From: G965247265 sp965247265
Lineage (GTDB): Bacteria > Pseudomonadota > Gammaproteobacteria > UBA4575
Length of the DNA stretch: 64,000 bases
NCBI GenBank assembly: GCA_965247265.1
Contig: OZ252002.1
Coordinates: forward strand, 310,001-374,000
Reading direction: 5' to 3'
In this document: positions 17,154 to 25,872 of the stretch, piece by piece
How positions within the stretch are numbered: the stretch's first letter is position 1
How the letters are laid out: the number at the start of each line of letters is the position of its first letter
Position numbers and translations under genes: made by a program
The notes under the pieces: model-generated
Databases searched by the model: none
What the model was told of the DNA's origin: nothing
Seen by the model: the letters and a program-made list of their open reading frames with translations, nothing else

Positions 17154-19322
17154 TTATATTCGTTTTACTTTATAAATTTTTGGTGTCTTGCGAATTGCAC
17201 GCATGGTCTTAGCTAAATGATCTCGATCTTTTACTGTCAACAAAACAGATATATTGGTAGTAGCTTCAAAGTTTTCTTTAAATACAATGTTTTCAATATT
17301 CGAGCCCTCTTCTGATATTTTTGCTGCAACAACGGCAAGTACACCTCGCTCATTCGCGGTATTGATGCTAATTTCAGCAGAAAATTCATTGTCTTGTTTA
17401 CTGTCCCAATATACGTGAATCCATTTATCTCGACTGTACTTTTTACGACTTGTATTTGGGCACTTCACATGGTGCACAACTAAACCTCTACCCGCAGTCA
17501 TAATTCCAATAATTGAATCACCAGGTATAGGGTGACAACATTTACCAAAACTAACGACCATGCCCTCCGTGCCACGAATTGTAAGCGGATGTTTGCTCTC
17601 GTTTTTACGCCGCATTTTAATCCATCTTCCGCGTAGGGAAACGATGTGCTTAGCCACAAAAGGAGCCATGCGATCACCCAATCCAATCTCTTGAAACAAT
17701 TTCTCTTGAGAATCGAGCTGTAATTCTCCAAGCAAATGGGCTAAGTCCCGTTTACTCACTTCATCCCAATTTTTCCCATATGCATCCAGCGCTCGATTTA
17801 GTAATCGTTTGCCAAGTTCACTAGCTTCATTCGATTGCAAATGCTTTAAGTAATTGCGAATACTTGACCTCGCCTTTGCTGTGACAATAAAACTTAACCA
17901 TGCTGGGTTTGGACGACCACTTGGTGAAGTAATAATTTCAACTGTTTGACCATTTTCTAAAACAGTACTTAAGGGCTCCAACCTGCGGTTAATTTTTGCT
18001 GCAACACACTGATTCCCAATATCAGAATGCACCGCATATGCAAAATCAACGGTGGTCGCATTGATAGGCAATTCCATAATGTCACCAGCGGGCGTAAATA
18101 CGTAAATCTCATCTCTGTAAAGGTCAACCTTCACACTTTCTAAAAACTCAAGTGAATTACCTGAACGATACTGCATTTCTGATACGGTCTTTAACCATTC
18201 ACGTGTGCGCACATGCGTTGCTGAATCATCACTATCGCTATCCTTGTACATCCAATGCGCCGCAATCCCAGATTGCGCTACTTGATCCATATCTTCTGAT
18301 CTAACTTGAATTTCAATAGGTATCCCTTTAGGCCCAAATAAAACAGTGTGTAGAGATTGGTACGCATTCTTTTTCGGTATGGCGATGTAGTCTTTAAACT
18401 TTCCTGGTACCGGCTTATACAGGTTGTGAATAACACCGATGACTCGGTAACAGGTATCTACATCACTTACAACTATTCGAATTGCAAATACGTCAAATAC
18501 TTCTGAAAACTGTAGACGCTTCTCTCGCATCTTCCGATAAATACTATAAATGTTCTTTTCTCTACCATGAATTCTACTTTCAATGATTGCTTGTTCCATT
18601 CGCTCACATATATTTTTCTCAACCTGTTGTAATAAAGTTTTACGATTAACATTAGTGCGCCTAGTAGATTCCATTAACACTTCATATCGTTTCGGCCATA
18701 AAATCTTAAAAGACAATTCTTCAAGCTCCACTCGAAAATCATGCATACCTAACCTCAATGCGATGGGTGCATAGATATCTAGTGTTTCTCTTGCAATTCG
18801 TTTGCGCTTATTGGGTGACATCACACCCAATGTACGCATATTATGTAAACGATCCGCCAGCTTAATGATGATAACGCGTACGTCCTTCACCATCGCCAAC
18901 ATCATTTTGCGGAAATTTTCGGCTTGGGCTTCTAGCCTTGAATCAAATTCCAAATTTGTAAGCTTACTAACACCATCAACCAATTCAGCAACTACTTCGC
19001 CAAATTCATATTTTATTTGTTCTTTAGTAGTTTCTGTATCTTCGATAACGTCATGTAATATTGCTGCAATGATTGTTTTTGCATCCATATGCATTTCAGC
19101 TAAAACTTTTGCTACTGCCAAGGGATGATAAATATAGGGCTCACCAGTGAGACGAGTTTGCCCTTCATGCGCGCTTGCGCTAAACAAGTACGCACTATAA
19201 ATACTTTTAACTTGTTTAGGTTTTAAGTACGTTTCAAGAAGCGCACATAGATCACCAATTAAAAAACGTGAAGGCTGTTTCGAAGTTACGTTTTTGCTAG
19301 CAGTATGAGCAATACTAGCCAT
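17154..19322 (-). CDS. spoT: Bifunctional (p)ppGpp synthetase/hydrolase, SpoT type
   Basis: A 722-residue enzyme that makes and breaks the stringent-response alarmone. The N-terminal HD hydrolase domain is intact (YHPLAVAKVLAE, AAILHDVIEDT, RLHNMRTLG near residues 60-165). The synthetase domain has KPVPGKFKDYIAIPKKNAYQ, TVLFGPKGIPIEIQVR and AAHW (about residues 295-360). A TGS domain (VFTPAGDIMELP near 390), helical domain and C-terminal ACT domain (near 645-722) follow. Presence of the HD motif and linkage to gmk and rpoZ support SpoT over RelA. It starts 30 bases after the rpoZ stop. Confidence 0.96.
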   Translation of the reverse strand: MASIAHTASKNVTSKQPSRFLIGDLCALLETYLKPKQVKSIYSAYLFSASAHEGQTRLTGEPYIYHPLAVAKVLAEMHMDAKTIIAAILHDVIEDTETTKEQIKYEFGEVVAELVDGVSKLTNLEFDSRLEAQAENFRKMMLAMVKDVRVIIIKLADRLHNMRTLGVMSPNKRKRIARETLDIYAPIALRLGMHDFRVELEELSFKILWPKRYEVLMESTRRTNVNRKTLLQQVEKNICERMEQAIIESRIHGREKNIYSIYRKMREKRLQFSEVFDVFAIRIVVSDVDTCYRVIGVIHNLYKPVPGKFKDYIAIPKKNAYQSLHTVLFGPKGIPIEIQVRSEDMDQVAQSGIAAHWMYKDSDSDDSATHVRTREWLKTVSEMQYRSGNSLEFLESVKVDLYRDEIYVFTPAGDIMELPINATTVDFAYAVHSDIGNQCVAAKINRRLEPLSTVLENGQTVEIITSPSGRPNPAWLSFIVTAKARSSIRNYLKHLQSNEASELGKRLLNRALDAYGKNWDEVSKRDLAHLLGELQLDSQEKLFQEIGLGDRMAPFVAKHIVSLRGRWIKMRRKNESKHPLTIRGTEGMVVSFGKCCHPIPGDSIIGIMTAGRGLVVHHVKCPNTSRKKYSRDKWIHVYWDSKQDNEFSAEISINTANERGVLAVVAAKISEEGSNIENIVFKENFEATTNISVLLTVKDRDHLAKTMRAIRKTPKIYKVKRI

Positions 19323-19352
19323 TGCCTCACTGAGGGTCTACTAGGTGTATGC

Positions 19353-20099
19353 CTAGAACCCTTGCTCTCCCTCAGGTGAAGTATCGTCTTCGACCGATAA
19401 CTTAGGCTCTTCGATACTTTTAAATGGTGTATCGCCTTCATCTGAATTTACAGGCGCTTGCCCCTCAGATTGCGAATCGCCTTCGACCGATAATAAAGAC
19501 TCTTCACTTCTTTCAAATGATGATGCGCCCCCTTCTTCAGAAATTGTAGCGGCTTGCTCTGAAGATGGCTCCTCAATAGCTGGCGTGGATTTTTCTTTTC
19601 CAAAAAATTCACCAAATAATGGTGGTGCGGTCTCTTGATCTGTTGATTGAGTCTCAGCAATTGATGATTCTTGCGGTTCGCTAGTTTGAAGATTATCAGA
19701 AGTGTTGGCACTGATTGCGCTAGCAAATAAAGTATTTTGTAAGGATGGAGCTGGTTGCCCTTCAGGTGTATTCCCCGCTTCAACAGGTGTGGCAGTAGCA
19801 TCTGGGGCAATCTGATTTAATTCGCGACTTATTTCGGCATGTAATGCTGCAGCAAGATCATCTTCATTGTATTCCATCTCCTCCTCAATAGGCTCAGCAA
19901 GGGCAGCTTGCATCATTTCTTCATTTACAAGTCCATGTTCAATTTCACGTAAAGCCACAACGGTAGGCTTATCATTTTCCCACTCAACCAGTGGCTCGGT
20001 GCCCAAGGCTAATTGTCGAGCACGTTTACTAGCAAGCAATACTAATTTAAATCTGTTTTCTACAAATTCTAAACATTCTTCTACTGTTACACGGGCCAT
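19353..20099 (-). CDS. rpoZ: RNA polymerase omega subunit with long acidic C-terminal extension
   Basis: Residues 1-65 are a normal omega subunit: [27 protein letters not shown], and [15 protein letters not shown]. Omega is usually about 70-100 residues, but this frame runs to 248. Residues about 68-98 are acidic and helical, and the rest is a low-complexity tail rich in Glu, Ser, Pro, Thr and Gln. Near its end are two imperfect copies of a unit spaced 31 residues apart (starting near residues 191 and 222), each containing F-x-R/K-S, a Glu pair and LSVE. The gene lies between gmk and spoT as usual. A role for the tail is unknown. Confidence 0.93.
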   Translation of the reverse strand: MARVTVEECLEFVENRFKLVLLASKRARQLALGTEPLVEWENDKPTVVALREIEHGLVNEEMMQAALAEPIEEEMEYNEDDLAAALHAEISRELNQIAPDATATPVEAGNTPEGQPAPSLQNTLFASAISANTSDNLQTSEPQESSIAETQSTDQETAPPLFGEFFGKEKSTPAIEEPSSEQAATISEEGGASSFERSEESLLSVEGDSQSEGQAPVNSDEGDTPFKSIEEPKLSVEDDTSPEGEQGF

Positions 20100-20167
20100 G
20101 CCCTACTCCTATGGGTTATAAATATTACACTTAGCCGAGTAAGTGTATCGAATTTACCGGCATGCAT

Positions 20168-20791
20168 CTAGCTCCTGATTTGCATATTTGATGCTAGGGA
20201 TCTCACTTTTTCCATGCTAAAAGGCAGGTAGGCATCTGGAGCAGAAATGAACTCGGATAATTCCCGTAAAGCACGCTCAAAATCGTCGTTAACGATGACG
20301 TAATCAAATTCCTCATAGTGACTAATCTCATTTTTTGCATCACGCATCCTTCTATCAATAATAGCTCCACTGTCTTGCCCACGGCTACGCAGTCGTGACT
20401 CTAATTCTGCTTCAGAAGGAGGTAGAATAAATATTGAAATTGTCTTATCTATGCGTGTACTCACTTGTTCAGCGCCCTGCCAATCTATTTCAAGGATAAT
20501 CTTAAAACCTTGATCGAGTGTGTTATGGACAAATTGCAGCGATGTCCCATAGTAGTTATCGAACACTTGCGCATGTTCAATAAATTCATTCAAAGCAACC
20601 ATTCTTTTAAAATTATCTACACTAGTGAAAAAGTAATCTTGCCCATCAATTTCTCCCGGCCGCATCATCCTAGTAGTGTGTGAAACAGACACCACTACAT
20701 CTGACCTTTGTTTAACAAGCGCTTGCACCAAGCTCGTTTTGCCTGCACCAGAAGGTGCTGAGACTACAAATAAATTTTCTGACTTACTCAT
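20168..20791 (-). CDS. gmk: Guanylate kinase
   Basis: Gmk phosphorylates GMP to GDP. The 207-residue protein has the usual length, with P-loop SAPSGAGKTSLV near residue 12, the GMP-binding region SHTTRMMRPGEIDGQDYFF near residue 38, EIDWQGAEQV near 98 and the lid RLRSRGQDS near 133. It is the first gene of the minus-strand gmk-rpoZ-spoT-ridA-recG set, which probably starts in the 20792-20880 interval. Confidence 0.97.
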   Translation of the reverse strand: MSKSENLFVVSAPSGAGKTSLVQALVKQRSDVVVSVSHTTRMMRPGEIDGQDYFFTSVDNFKRMVALNEFIEHAQVFDNYYGTSLQFVHNTLDQGFKIILEIDWQGAEQVSTRIDKTISIFILPPSEAELESRLRSRGQDSGAIIDRRMRDAKNEISHYEEFDYVIVNDDFERALRELSEFISAPDAYLPFSMEKVRSLASNMQIRS

Positions 20792-20879
20792 ATATAAAAA
20801 TTTAGTTTGTATAGGTAAAAATGAAGACCTTCTATTTAGATAGTTGTACCAATCCTAAAATAACAGTCATTCTAACAAT

Positions 20880-20905
20880 TAAAAAAGGCCCTGATTCAGG
20901 GCCTT
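20880..20905 (-). terminator. Rho-independent terminator of the OmpA-like lipoprotein gene
   Basis: A 9-base-pair perfect stem (20885-20893 with 20897-20905) with a three-base loop is followed on the minus strand by a run of six T. It lies 59 bases after the stop of the OmpA-like gene and upstream of gmk. Confidence 0.88.
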
Positions 20906-20963
20906 CTAAATCCTAGGATGCGCCAATTATATTACAACTTACTATTCATATAACAAATTAAGA

Positions 20964-21653
20964 TCAACTTGTAGTGAGAGGGACCAATGCAATCTCAACC
21001 CTACGATTTAAACTACGTCCAGAATCGTCATCATTGCTAGCGACTGGGTATGTTTCACCATAGCCATATGTTTCTAAACGCACAGGTTGTATATCGTGAC
21101 TTTTAAAGTATTTTAAAACTGAGTGCGCTCGCAATTCTGATAACTTTTGGTTGTAATCTTCTGACCCTGAACTATCTGTATGCCCCATAATTTCAACCAG
21201 CGTCTTATCAAATTCATTTATTACAATAGTTACAGAATCTAAAACATCATAAAAGTCACTATTAATATTTGCGCTATCGACTGCAAATGTAACATTGCTT
21301 GGCATATTTAAAATTATATTGTCCCCTTCTCGTGTAACACTTACACCCGTACCAACAAGTTTTTGACGCAATTTTGCTTCCTGAACATCCATATAATAAC
21401 CTACAGAACCACCTGCTAATGCACCAATTCCAGCACCAATTAACGCATGCTTACGTCTTTCACGACCATCATCGCCACTAATTACCCCGGCAACAGCTCC
21501 TACTGCAGCACCGGCGCCTGCGCCTATTACTGCCTTGCTTGTTTGTTCTTCGCCGGTATACGGGTTAACCGTTGTGCATGCAACGAATGCAATTGATAAA
21601 ATAAAAATTCCACTAATACAAATGTGTTTTGTGATGTTCACTTTAACCTCCAT
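20964..21653 (-). CDS. OmpA-family outer-membrane lipoprotein with glycine-zipper region
   Basis: A 229-residue envelope protein. The N-terminus is a lipoprotein signal ending in the lipobox AFVAC, with Cys26 as the likely acylated residue. Residues about 40-85 are Gly/Ala-rich glycine-zipper repeats (IGAGAGAAVGAVAGVISG). The C-terminal half is an OmpA-like peptidoglycan-binding domain with EIMGHTDSSGSEDYNQKLS and LETYGYGETYPVASND, ending in RSLNRRVEIALVP. The design resembles YfiB/YiaD-type proteins that anchor the outer membrane to the cell wall. It is a single-gene unit with its own terminator. Confidence 0.93.
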   Translation of the reverse strand: MEVKVNITKHICISGIFILSIAFVACTTVNPYTGEEQTSKAVIGAGAGAAVGAVAGVISGDDGRERRKHALIGAGIGALAGGSVGYYMDVQEAKLRQKLVGTGVSVTREGDNIILNMPSNVTFAVDSANINSDFYDVLDSVTIVINEFDKTLVEIMGHTDSSGSEDYNQKLSELRAHSVLKYFKSHDIQPVRLETYGYGETYPVASNDDDSGRSLNRRVEIALVPLTTS

Positions 21654-21972
21654 TTAAAAGATGCCTAAATAAAGTAACTTTTAAAAAACTTTAGCTACAT
21701 AGTGTTTTAGACCCATAGTTACATCTAGGGGTTCAGCTACAATTATGTAGCAGTTAGTTCTAATATTTTGCCGTTAGTAATTCCCTATGTCGGCATATCT
21801 CAACCATATATCTAGTGCCTATTTTTTGTTGTTCCACGCACTGGCAAATACGGTCAAAATTAGATAGTTATTAATAAGAATGTCTTTGCTTTATGGTAAA
21901 GAGGGCTTGATATGATTTTAAAAACCTTACCTATCAATAAAAAATTTGGCGCCTAGAAAGAGTGTAAATTTT
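21654..21972. other. Intergenic region between two divergent genes
   Basis: About 320 AT-rich bases between the divergent OmpA-like lipoprotein gene and the first unknown gene. It must hold promoters for both, but I see no clear binding-site repeat or RNA structure in it. Confidence 0.4.
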
Positions 21973-22557
21973 ATGGAGCAAAACGCTATAAACGAGATAG
22001 CACAGTGGTTACCAGAAATAGACCCCTGTCAAATTGATTTGACTAGCGGGCCTTCGGATAATGAGTACCACAAACAGCTAACGAGCATTACTGAAGATAT
22101 TCATGCATGGGCGATATCGATTTTAGAAAAGGCCAGCTTGCCCATCGCGTCAAATGAAGTTAACACATTGATTGATAAGTACGATATCAGCTCAGACGAA
22201 GGTTGCGCTTTGCACGTTTTAGTTGAACTTGATGCGATGCGTACATCATTAAAACAAACTGATGCAAACACTGCGGTCATTACTGGTATGAAAGTATTTG
22301 AGGCAATCTGGAAACGTGCTATTGCTAAAATACATCAGACAACTCCTCAAGAAGAAGATCGTGGCCCTATACATGAAAGTACTAATGAAATTAATGAAGT
22401 AGGCAGTGAAGAAAATATTGTCTTGTATCAAGAAACAATCGATGAATTAAATAAAAAATATCCGCACTGCAGTATAAATGCTTTGCGCTTACTTGCCTCG
22501 ACACGCTTGAATGTTACCAAACAACAGCTTGATGATCTTGGAATTTCACCACAGTAG
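21973..22557 (+). CDS. Unknown helical protein, first of a related pair
   Basis: A 194-residue protein from ATG 21973 (AAAGAG lies upstream; a TTG at 21946 in the same frame is less likely). I do not recognise it. It has an N-terminal helical domain ending in a segment with TAVITGMKVFEAIWKRAI (about residues 90-107), an acidic linker, and a C-terminal helical unit with KYPHCSINALRLLAS followed by LNVTKQQLDDLGI. The next gene has the same two units at its ends, so the two are probably diverged duplicates. It has no signal peptide or membrane segment and looks cytoplasmic. Confidence 0.65.
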   Translation: MEQNAINEIAQWLPEIDPCQIDLTSGPSDNEYHKQLTSITEDIHAWAISILEKASLPIASNEVNTLIDKYDISSDEGCALHVLVELDAMRTSLKQTDANTAVITGMKVFEAIWKRAIAKIHQTTPQEEDRGPIHESTNEINEVGSEENIVLYQETIDELNKKYPHCSINALRLLASTRLNVTKQQLDDLGISPQ

Positions 22558-22578
22558 ACTATTTATCATTAAAGTGCG

Positions 22579-23598
22579 ATGGATTCAGATAACGATTTAT
22601 TAAGCGCATCACTTGAGTCAATTAACTCAAGTAAACGCGTGGAAAAATTTCAACGAGAATGTGCTATTTCGTTAAGTAATGCGCAAGAATGGATAAAAGC
22701 AGAACTGTCGATCGTATCTGGAAGTATTGACTTTGTACTACTAAAAGAAGAACTCAAATCTAACAAAACATCTGCACGACGCAAACATTTATTATCAGCA
22801 TTAATTTTTGAACACGCTGCTCGGGAAGCAACACAAAAACATCAGGCCTCAACAGCAACGGTAATGGCTATGCATATGTTAAATCACATCTGGCACGCGA
22901 AATATGAGCTGTATGAACCTCAATCTACATCAACACATACTTCTCAATCTGCAATTAGCAAAAATAGACCAAAAAAGAAAAACGCAATTAAAAATGCAGA
23001 ACAAGAACTATGGAGAGAAGCGGAATTTGAAGACAATGAAGAAAACACTCCAATTACAAGGAAACCAAAGAAAAAGACGAATAAGAAACTCAAGGGTATG
23101 TTCTCGAAGGTTCGAGATAAGTTGCCACTAAAAATTGGCACAAAAAAACATGCGCCTGAGCCAATTCAATCAGAATCGAGTGAATCAGATGACAACCCAA
23201 ATAATAGTTTGCTGGATAACCCCAATAATTCCTCAATAATGGTAAACCCAGGACTTTCAGAAAGTATCGATGACTCGCTAATACAACAACGGCCAAAGTT
23301 TTCTGATGATCCAAATGAGTCAGGCATTACTGTTCGTAAAGTATTAAAAAGACACGAACACGAAACTCAAGATCCTGGTAGTAATACCGTAATAATGAAG
23401 CTATCTTCAAAGTCAGGGAAAAATGGTAGTAAAAATCTATCTGTGCCTGAAAAATGTCAACGCGCGGTAAACGATCTTTGTTTGCAATTCCCTGGATATG
23501 ACATTGTCGCAATACGTAATATGGCTGCACAAAAAGTCGGTGTGTCACTACAATACATTGAAAATCTTAATATTCTTCCAGATAACGCAAATTTATAA
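22579..23598 (+). CDS. Unknown protein, second of a related pair, with long charged linker
   Basis: A 339-residue protein starting 21 bases after its neighbour. The N-terminal helical domain contains ASTATVMAMHMLNHIWHAKY (about residues 93-112), matching the TAVITGMKVFEAIW segment of the upstream protein. The C-terminus has QFPGYDIVAIRNMAAQKVG and VSLQYIENLNI, matching that protein's C-terminal unit, which looks helix-turn-helix-like. Between them is a long linker: a Lys-rich stretch (about residues 130-195), then Ser/Asp/Asn-rich sequence with DNPNNS twice. The basic linker could bind nucleic acid or membrane (guess). No known family is evident. Confidence 0.65.
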   Translation: MDSDNDLLSASLESINSSKRVEKFQRECAISLSNAQEWIKAELSIVSGSIDFVLLKEELKSNKTSARRKHLLSALIFEHAAREATQKHQASTATVMAMHMLNHIWHAKYELYEPQSTSTHTSQSAISKNRPKKKNAIKNAEQELWREAEFEDNEENTPITRKPKKKTNKKLKGMFSKVRDKLPLKIGTKKHAPEPIQSESSESDDNPNNSLLDNPNNSSIMVNPGLSESIDDSLIQQRPKFSDDPNESGITVRKVLKRHEHETQDPGSNTVIMKLSSKSGKNGSKNLSVPEKCQRAVNDLCLQFPGYDIVAIRNMAAQKVGVSLQYIENLNILPDNANL

Positions 23599-23754
23599 AT
23601 TTCTGCACCTGTCAGAAATAAAACTTCAAAGCGAATTACTAAGATATTTTAGAAGTGATTTTCTATTTTTAGAAATATAAAACTAGCCCTGCCTAGTTGA
23701 ATCTATCTAGGCGCAGTAGAGTGTGATTGCAAATTTCGCTTTTGGTGAAAAACT

Positions 23755-24009
23755 TTAGCTTTTTATAACTCTATAGAGAATGAGTATCAGTAAAGCGCCG
23801 CCAGCAGCGATTACTAAGCTTAAAATATTAATTCCTATCACTGAGCCAAAACCTACTAATGTGCTGATGTAGCCGCCTACAAAGGCACCTGCTATTCCGA
23901 GCAAAATTGTCACAATTATGCCGCCAGGGTCTTTCCCTGGCATAATCAATTTTGCAATTGCTCCCACAATTGCCCCTAAAACTATCCAACTAATAATACC
24001 CATACGCAC
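23755..24009 (-). CDS. GlsB/YeaQ/YmgE-family small membrane protein
   Basis: An 84-residue protein with three hydrophobic segments and the family's typical sequence: GIISWIVLGAIVGAIAKLI, MPGKDPGGIIVTILLGIAG, then AFVGGYIS. Members are often called transglycosylase-associated proteins and are stress-linked in some bacteria, but their function is unclear. It is a lone gene between unrelated units; the region upstream (24010-24234) is very AT-rich with nothing I can name. Confidence 0.92.
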   Translation of the reverse strand: MRMGIISWIVLGAIVGAIAKLIMPGKDPGGIIVTILLGIAGAFVGGYISTLVGFGSVIGINILSLVIAAGGALLILILYRVIKS

Positions 24010-24234
24010 TCACTTTAATTTTAATTATTTAAGTGACTTAAAATCCTAACAGACAATATCAATAATTTAATTATTGTTATAACTTTGTAAATATAGAACT
24101 CGTAATTTCCGAACTTCAATTAGCAAGTATATCAGGCAGCAGAGGGATTGTAATATGTGAATTATTTCTTATTATAAAATAAATCAAGCTTTTGAATTTT
24201 AAGTAATATTTAGCAAATATAAAATATAATCAAA

Positions 24235-24957
24235 TTAATCATCTGCATCTATTAGTTCATCACTTACTTGCTTAATATTTGTGTGGCGAATATCTTTCCC
24301 GGCAACTGTAAATATTACATATTCACAAATATTTTTAGCATGATCGCCAATCCGTTCTAAAGAACGCGCGCACCACATTACTCGAAGAGAGCGCTTAATT
24401 GCACGTGGATCCTCCATCATATATGTTATCAACTGACGAACGAGCGCATCATATTCATTGTTAATTTCCCGATCCCCTTTTGCAATTGTCACTGCACTGC
24501 TTGCATCCATACGCGCAAATGAATCTAGGGAATCATGCAACATTTTTCGTACCTGCTCTCCTAGATGCTTAATTTCTGAAAAATAGGTAGGGGTGCGTTC
24601 AACCGTGGCAAGCCTAACGGCATGACGACCAATTTTCTCGGCTTCATCGCCAATTCTTTCCAGATCAGTAATTGTTTTTATAATCGTTACTACTAATCGC
24701 AAATCACTTGCTGCGGGCTGACGACGAGCAATAATTTGAGTGCATTCTTCATCAATCGCAACTTCCATCGAGTTAATTTTATAATCACTGGTTGCAACTT
24801 CCTCAGCGAGACTGCTATCAGAACATGTTAGTGCAATAAGCGCATTCTCAACTTGCTTTTCAACTAAACCGCCCATGTTTAGTACTTTACTGCGTAACGA
24901 TTCTAAATCCTCATCATATTGATGAGAAATATGCTGTCCAATGTCTTGGTATACCAT
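24235..24957 (-). CDS. phoU: Phosphate signalling regulator PhoU
   Basis: PhoU links the Pst transporter to PhoR and represses the Pho regulon when phosphate is ample. The 240-residue protein has two related three-helix bundles with the family's metal-binding motifs: ITDLERIGDEAEKIGRHAV near residue 91 and RSLERIGDHAKNICEYVIF near residue 197. Length and motifs are normal. It is last in the minus-strand pstS-pstC-pstA-pstB-phoU order, 30 bases after pstB. Confidence 0.96.
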   Translation of the reverse strand: MVYQDIGQHISHQYDEDLESLRSKVLNMGGLVEKQVENALIALTCSDSSLAEEVATSDYKINSMEVAIDEECTQIIARRQPAASDLRLVVTIIKTITDLERIGDEAEKIGRHAVRLATVERTPTYFSEIKHLGEQVRKMLHDSLDSFARMDASSAVTIAKGDREINNEYDALVRQLITYMMEDPRAIKRSLRVMWCARSLERIGDHAKNICEYVIFTVAGKDIRHTNIKQVSDELIDADD

Positions 24958-24987
24958 GAGTTACCTCGTTAAATTATTTTTTGCTTA

Positions 24988-25812
24988 CTATCCGTAACGA
25001 CCTGTTATGTAATCTTCAGTTTTCCTAACATTAGGATTAGTAAACAATTGGTCTGTTGCACCAAACTCTATTAACTCACCTAAATACATAAATGCCGTAT
25101 AGTCAGAAACCCGTGCTGCTTGTTGCATATTATGTGTAACGATGACTACAGTGTATTCATTTTTTAATTGTATTATTAATTCTTCAATTTTTAATGTGGA
25201 AATCGGATCCAATGCTGAAGCGGGTTCATCTAACAGAATGACTTCAGGCTGTATTGCAATCGCACGCGCTATGACTAATCGTTGCTGTTGGCCGCCTGAC
25301 AGGGCCAATGCGTTATCTTGAAGTCGATCTTTAACCTCATCCCATAATGCTGCCCCTTTTATCGCCCATTCTACGCGCTCATCTAAAACTCTTTTTTTAT
25401 TCACGCCTTGTAGACGTAACCCATAGGCAACATTTTCATATACTGTTTTAGGAAACGGGTTTGGCTTTTGAAAAACCATACCTACTTTACGACGTAGTTC
25501 AGCCACATTTACAGATTTTGCATTTATATCTTCCCCATGCATCAACATCTGCCCTTCTAATGCCACAGAATCAATTAAATCATTCATACGGTTCATGCAA
25601 CGCAATAATGTAGATTTTCCGCAACCACTTGGACCAATAAAAGCAGTTACCCTTTTCACAGGAATAATTAAATTTATATTCTTTAAAGCCTGCGCATGAC
25701 CATAAAATAAATTGAAGTCCTTGCACTCAAAAAGAGTTGATTCGCTTTCAATGTTCTTGCTCTCACGATTGAGCAACACATCTTGTGATATTTTTGGTGC
25801 AGCCATAATCAT
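24988..25812 (-). CDS. pstB: Phosphate ABC transporter ATP-binding protein
   Basis: This is the ATPase of the high-affinity phosphate importer. The 274-residue protein has Walker [20 protein letters not shown] near residue 58, Q-loop [19 protein letters not shown], the signature [16 protein letters not shown] near residue 171, Walker [14 protein letters not shown] and the switch His in [10 protein letters not shown]. It starts 60 bases after the pstA stop. ATG at 25806, with the same frame, is an alternative start. Confidence 0.97.
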   Translation of the reverse strand: MIMAAPKISQDVLLNRESKNIESESTLFECKDFNLFYGHAQALKNINLIIPVKRVTAFIGPSGCGKSTLLRCMNRMNDLIDSVALEGQMLMHGEDINAKSVNVAELRRKVGMVFQKPNPFPKTVYENVAYGLRLQGVNKKRVLDERVEWAIKGAALWDEVKDRLQDNALALSGGQQQRLVIARAIAIQPEVILLDEPASALDPISTLKIEELIIQLKNEYTVVIVTHNMQQAARVSDYTAFMYLGELIEFGATDQLFTNPNVRKTEDYITGRYG

Positions 25813-25872
25813 ATTTCCTTAACTCCTGAAAGCCTTACATAATAGACATACTCATGCAATGAAGGCTGTGTT

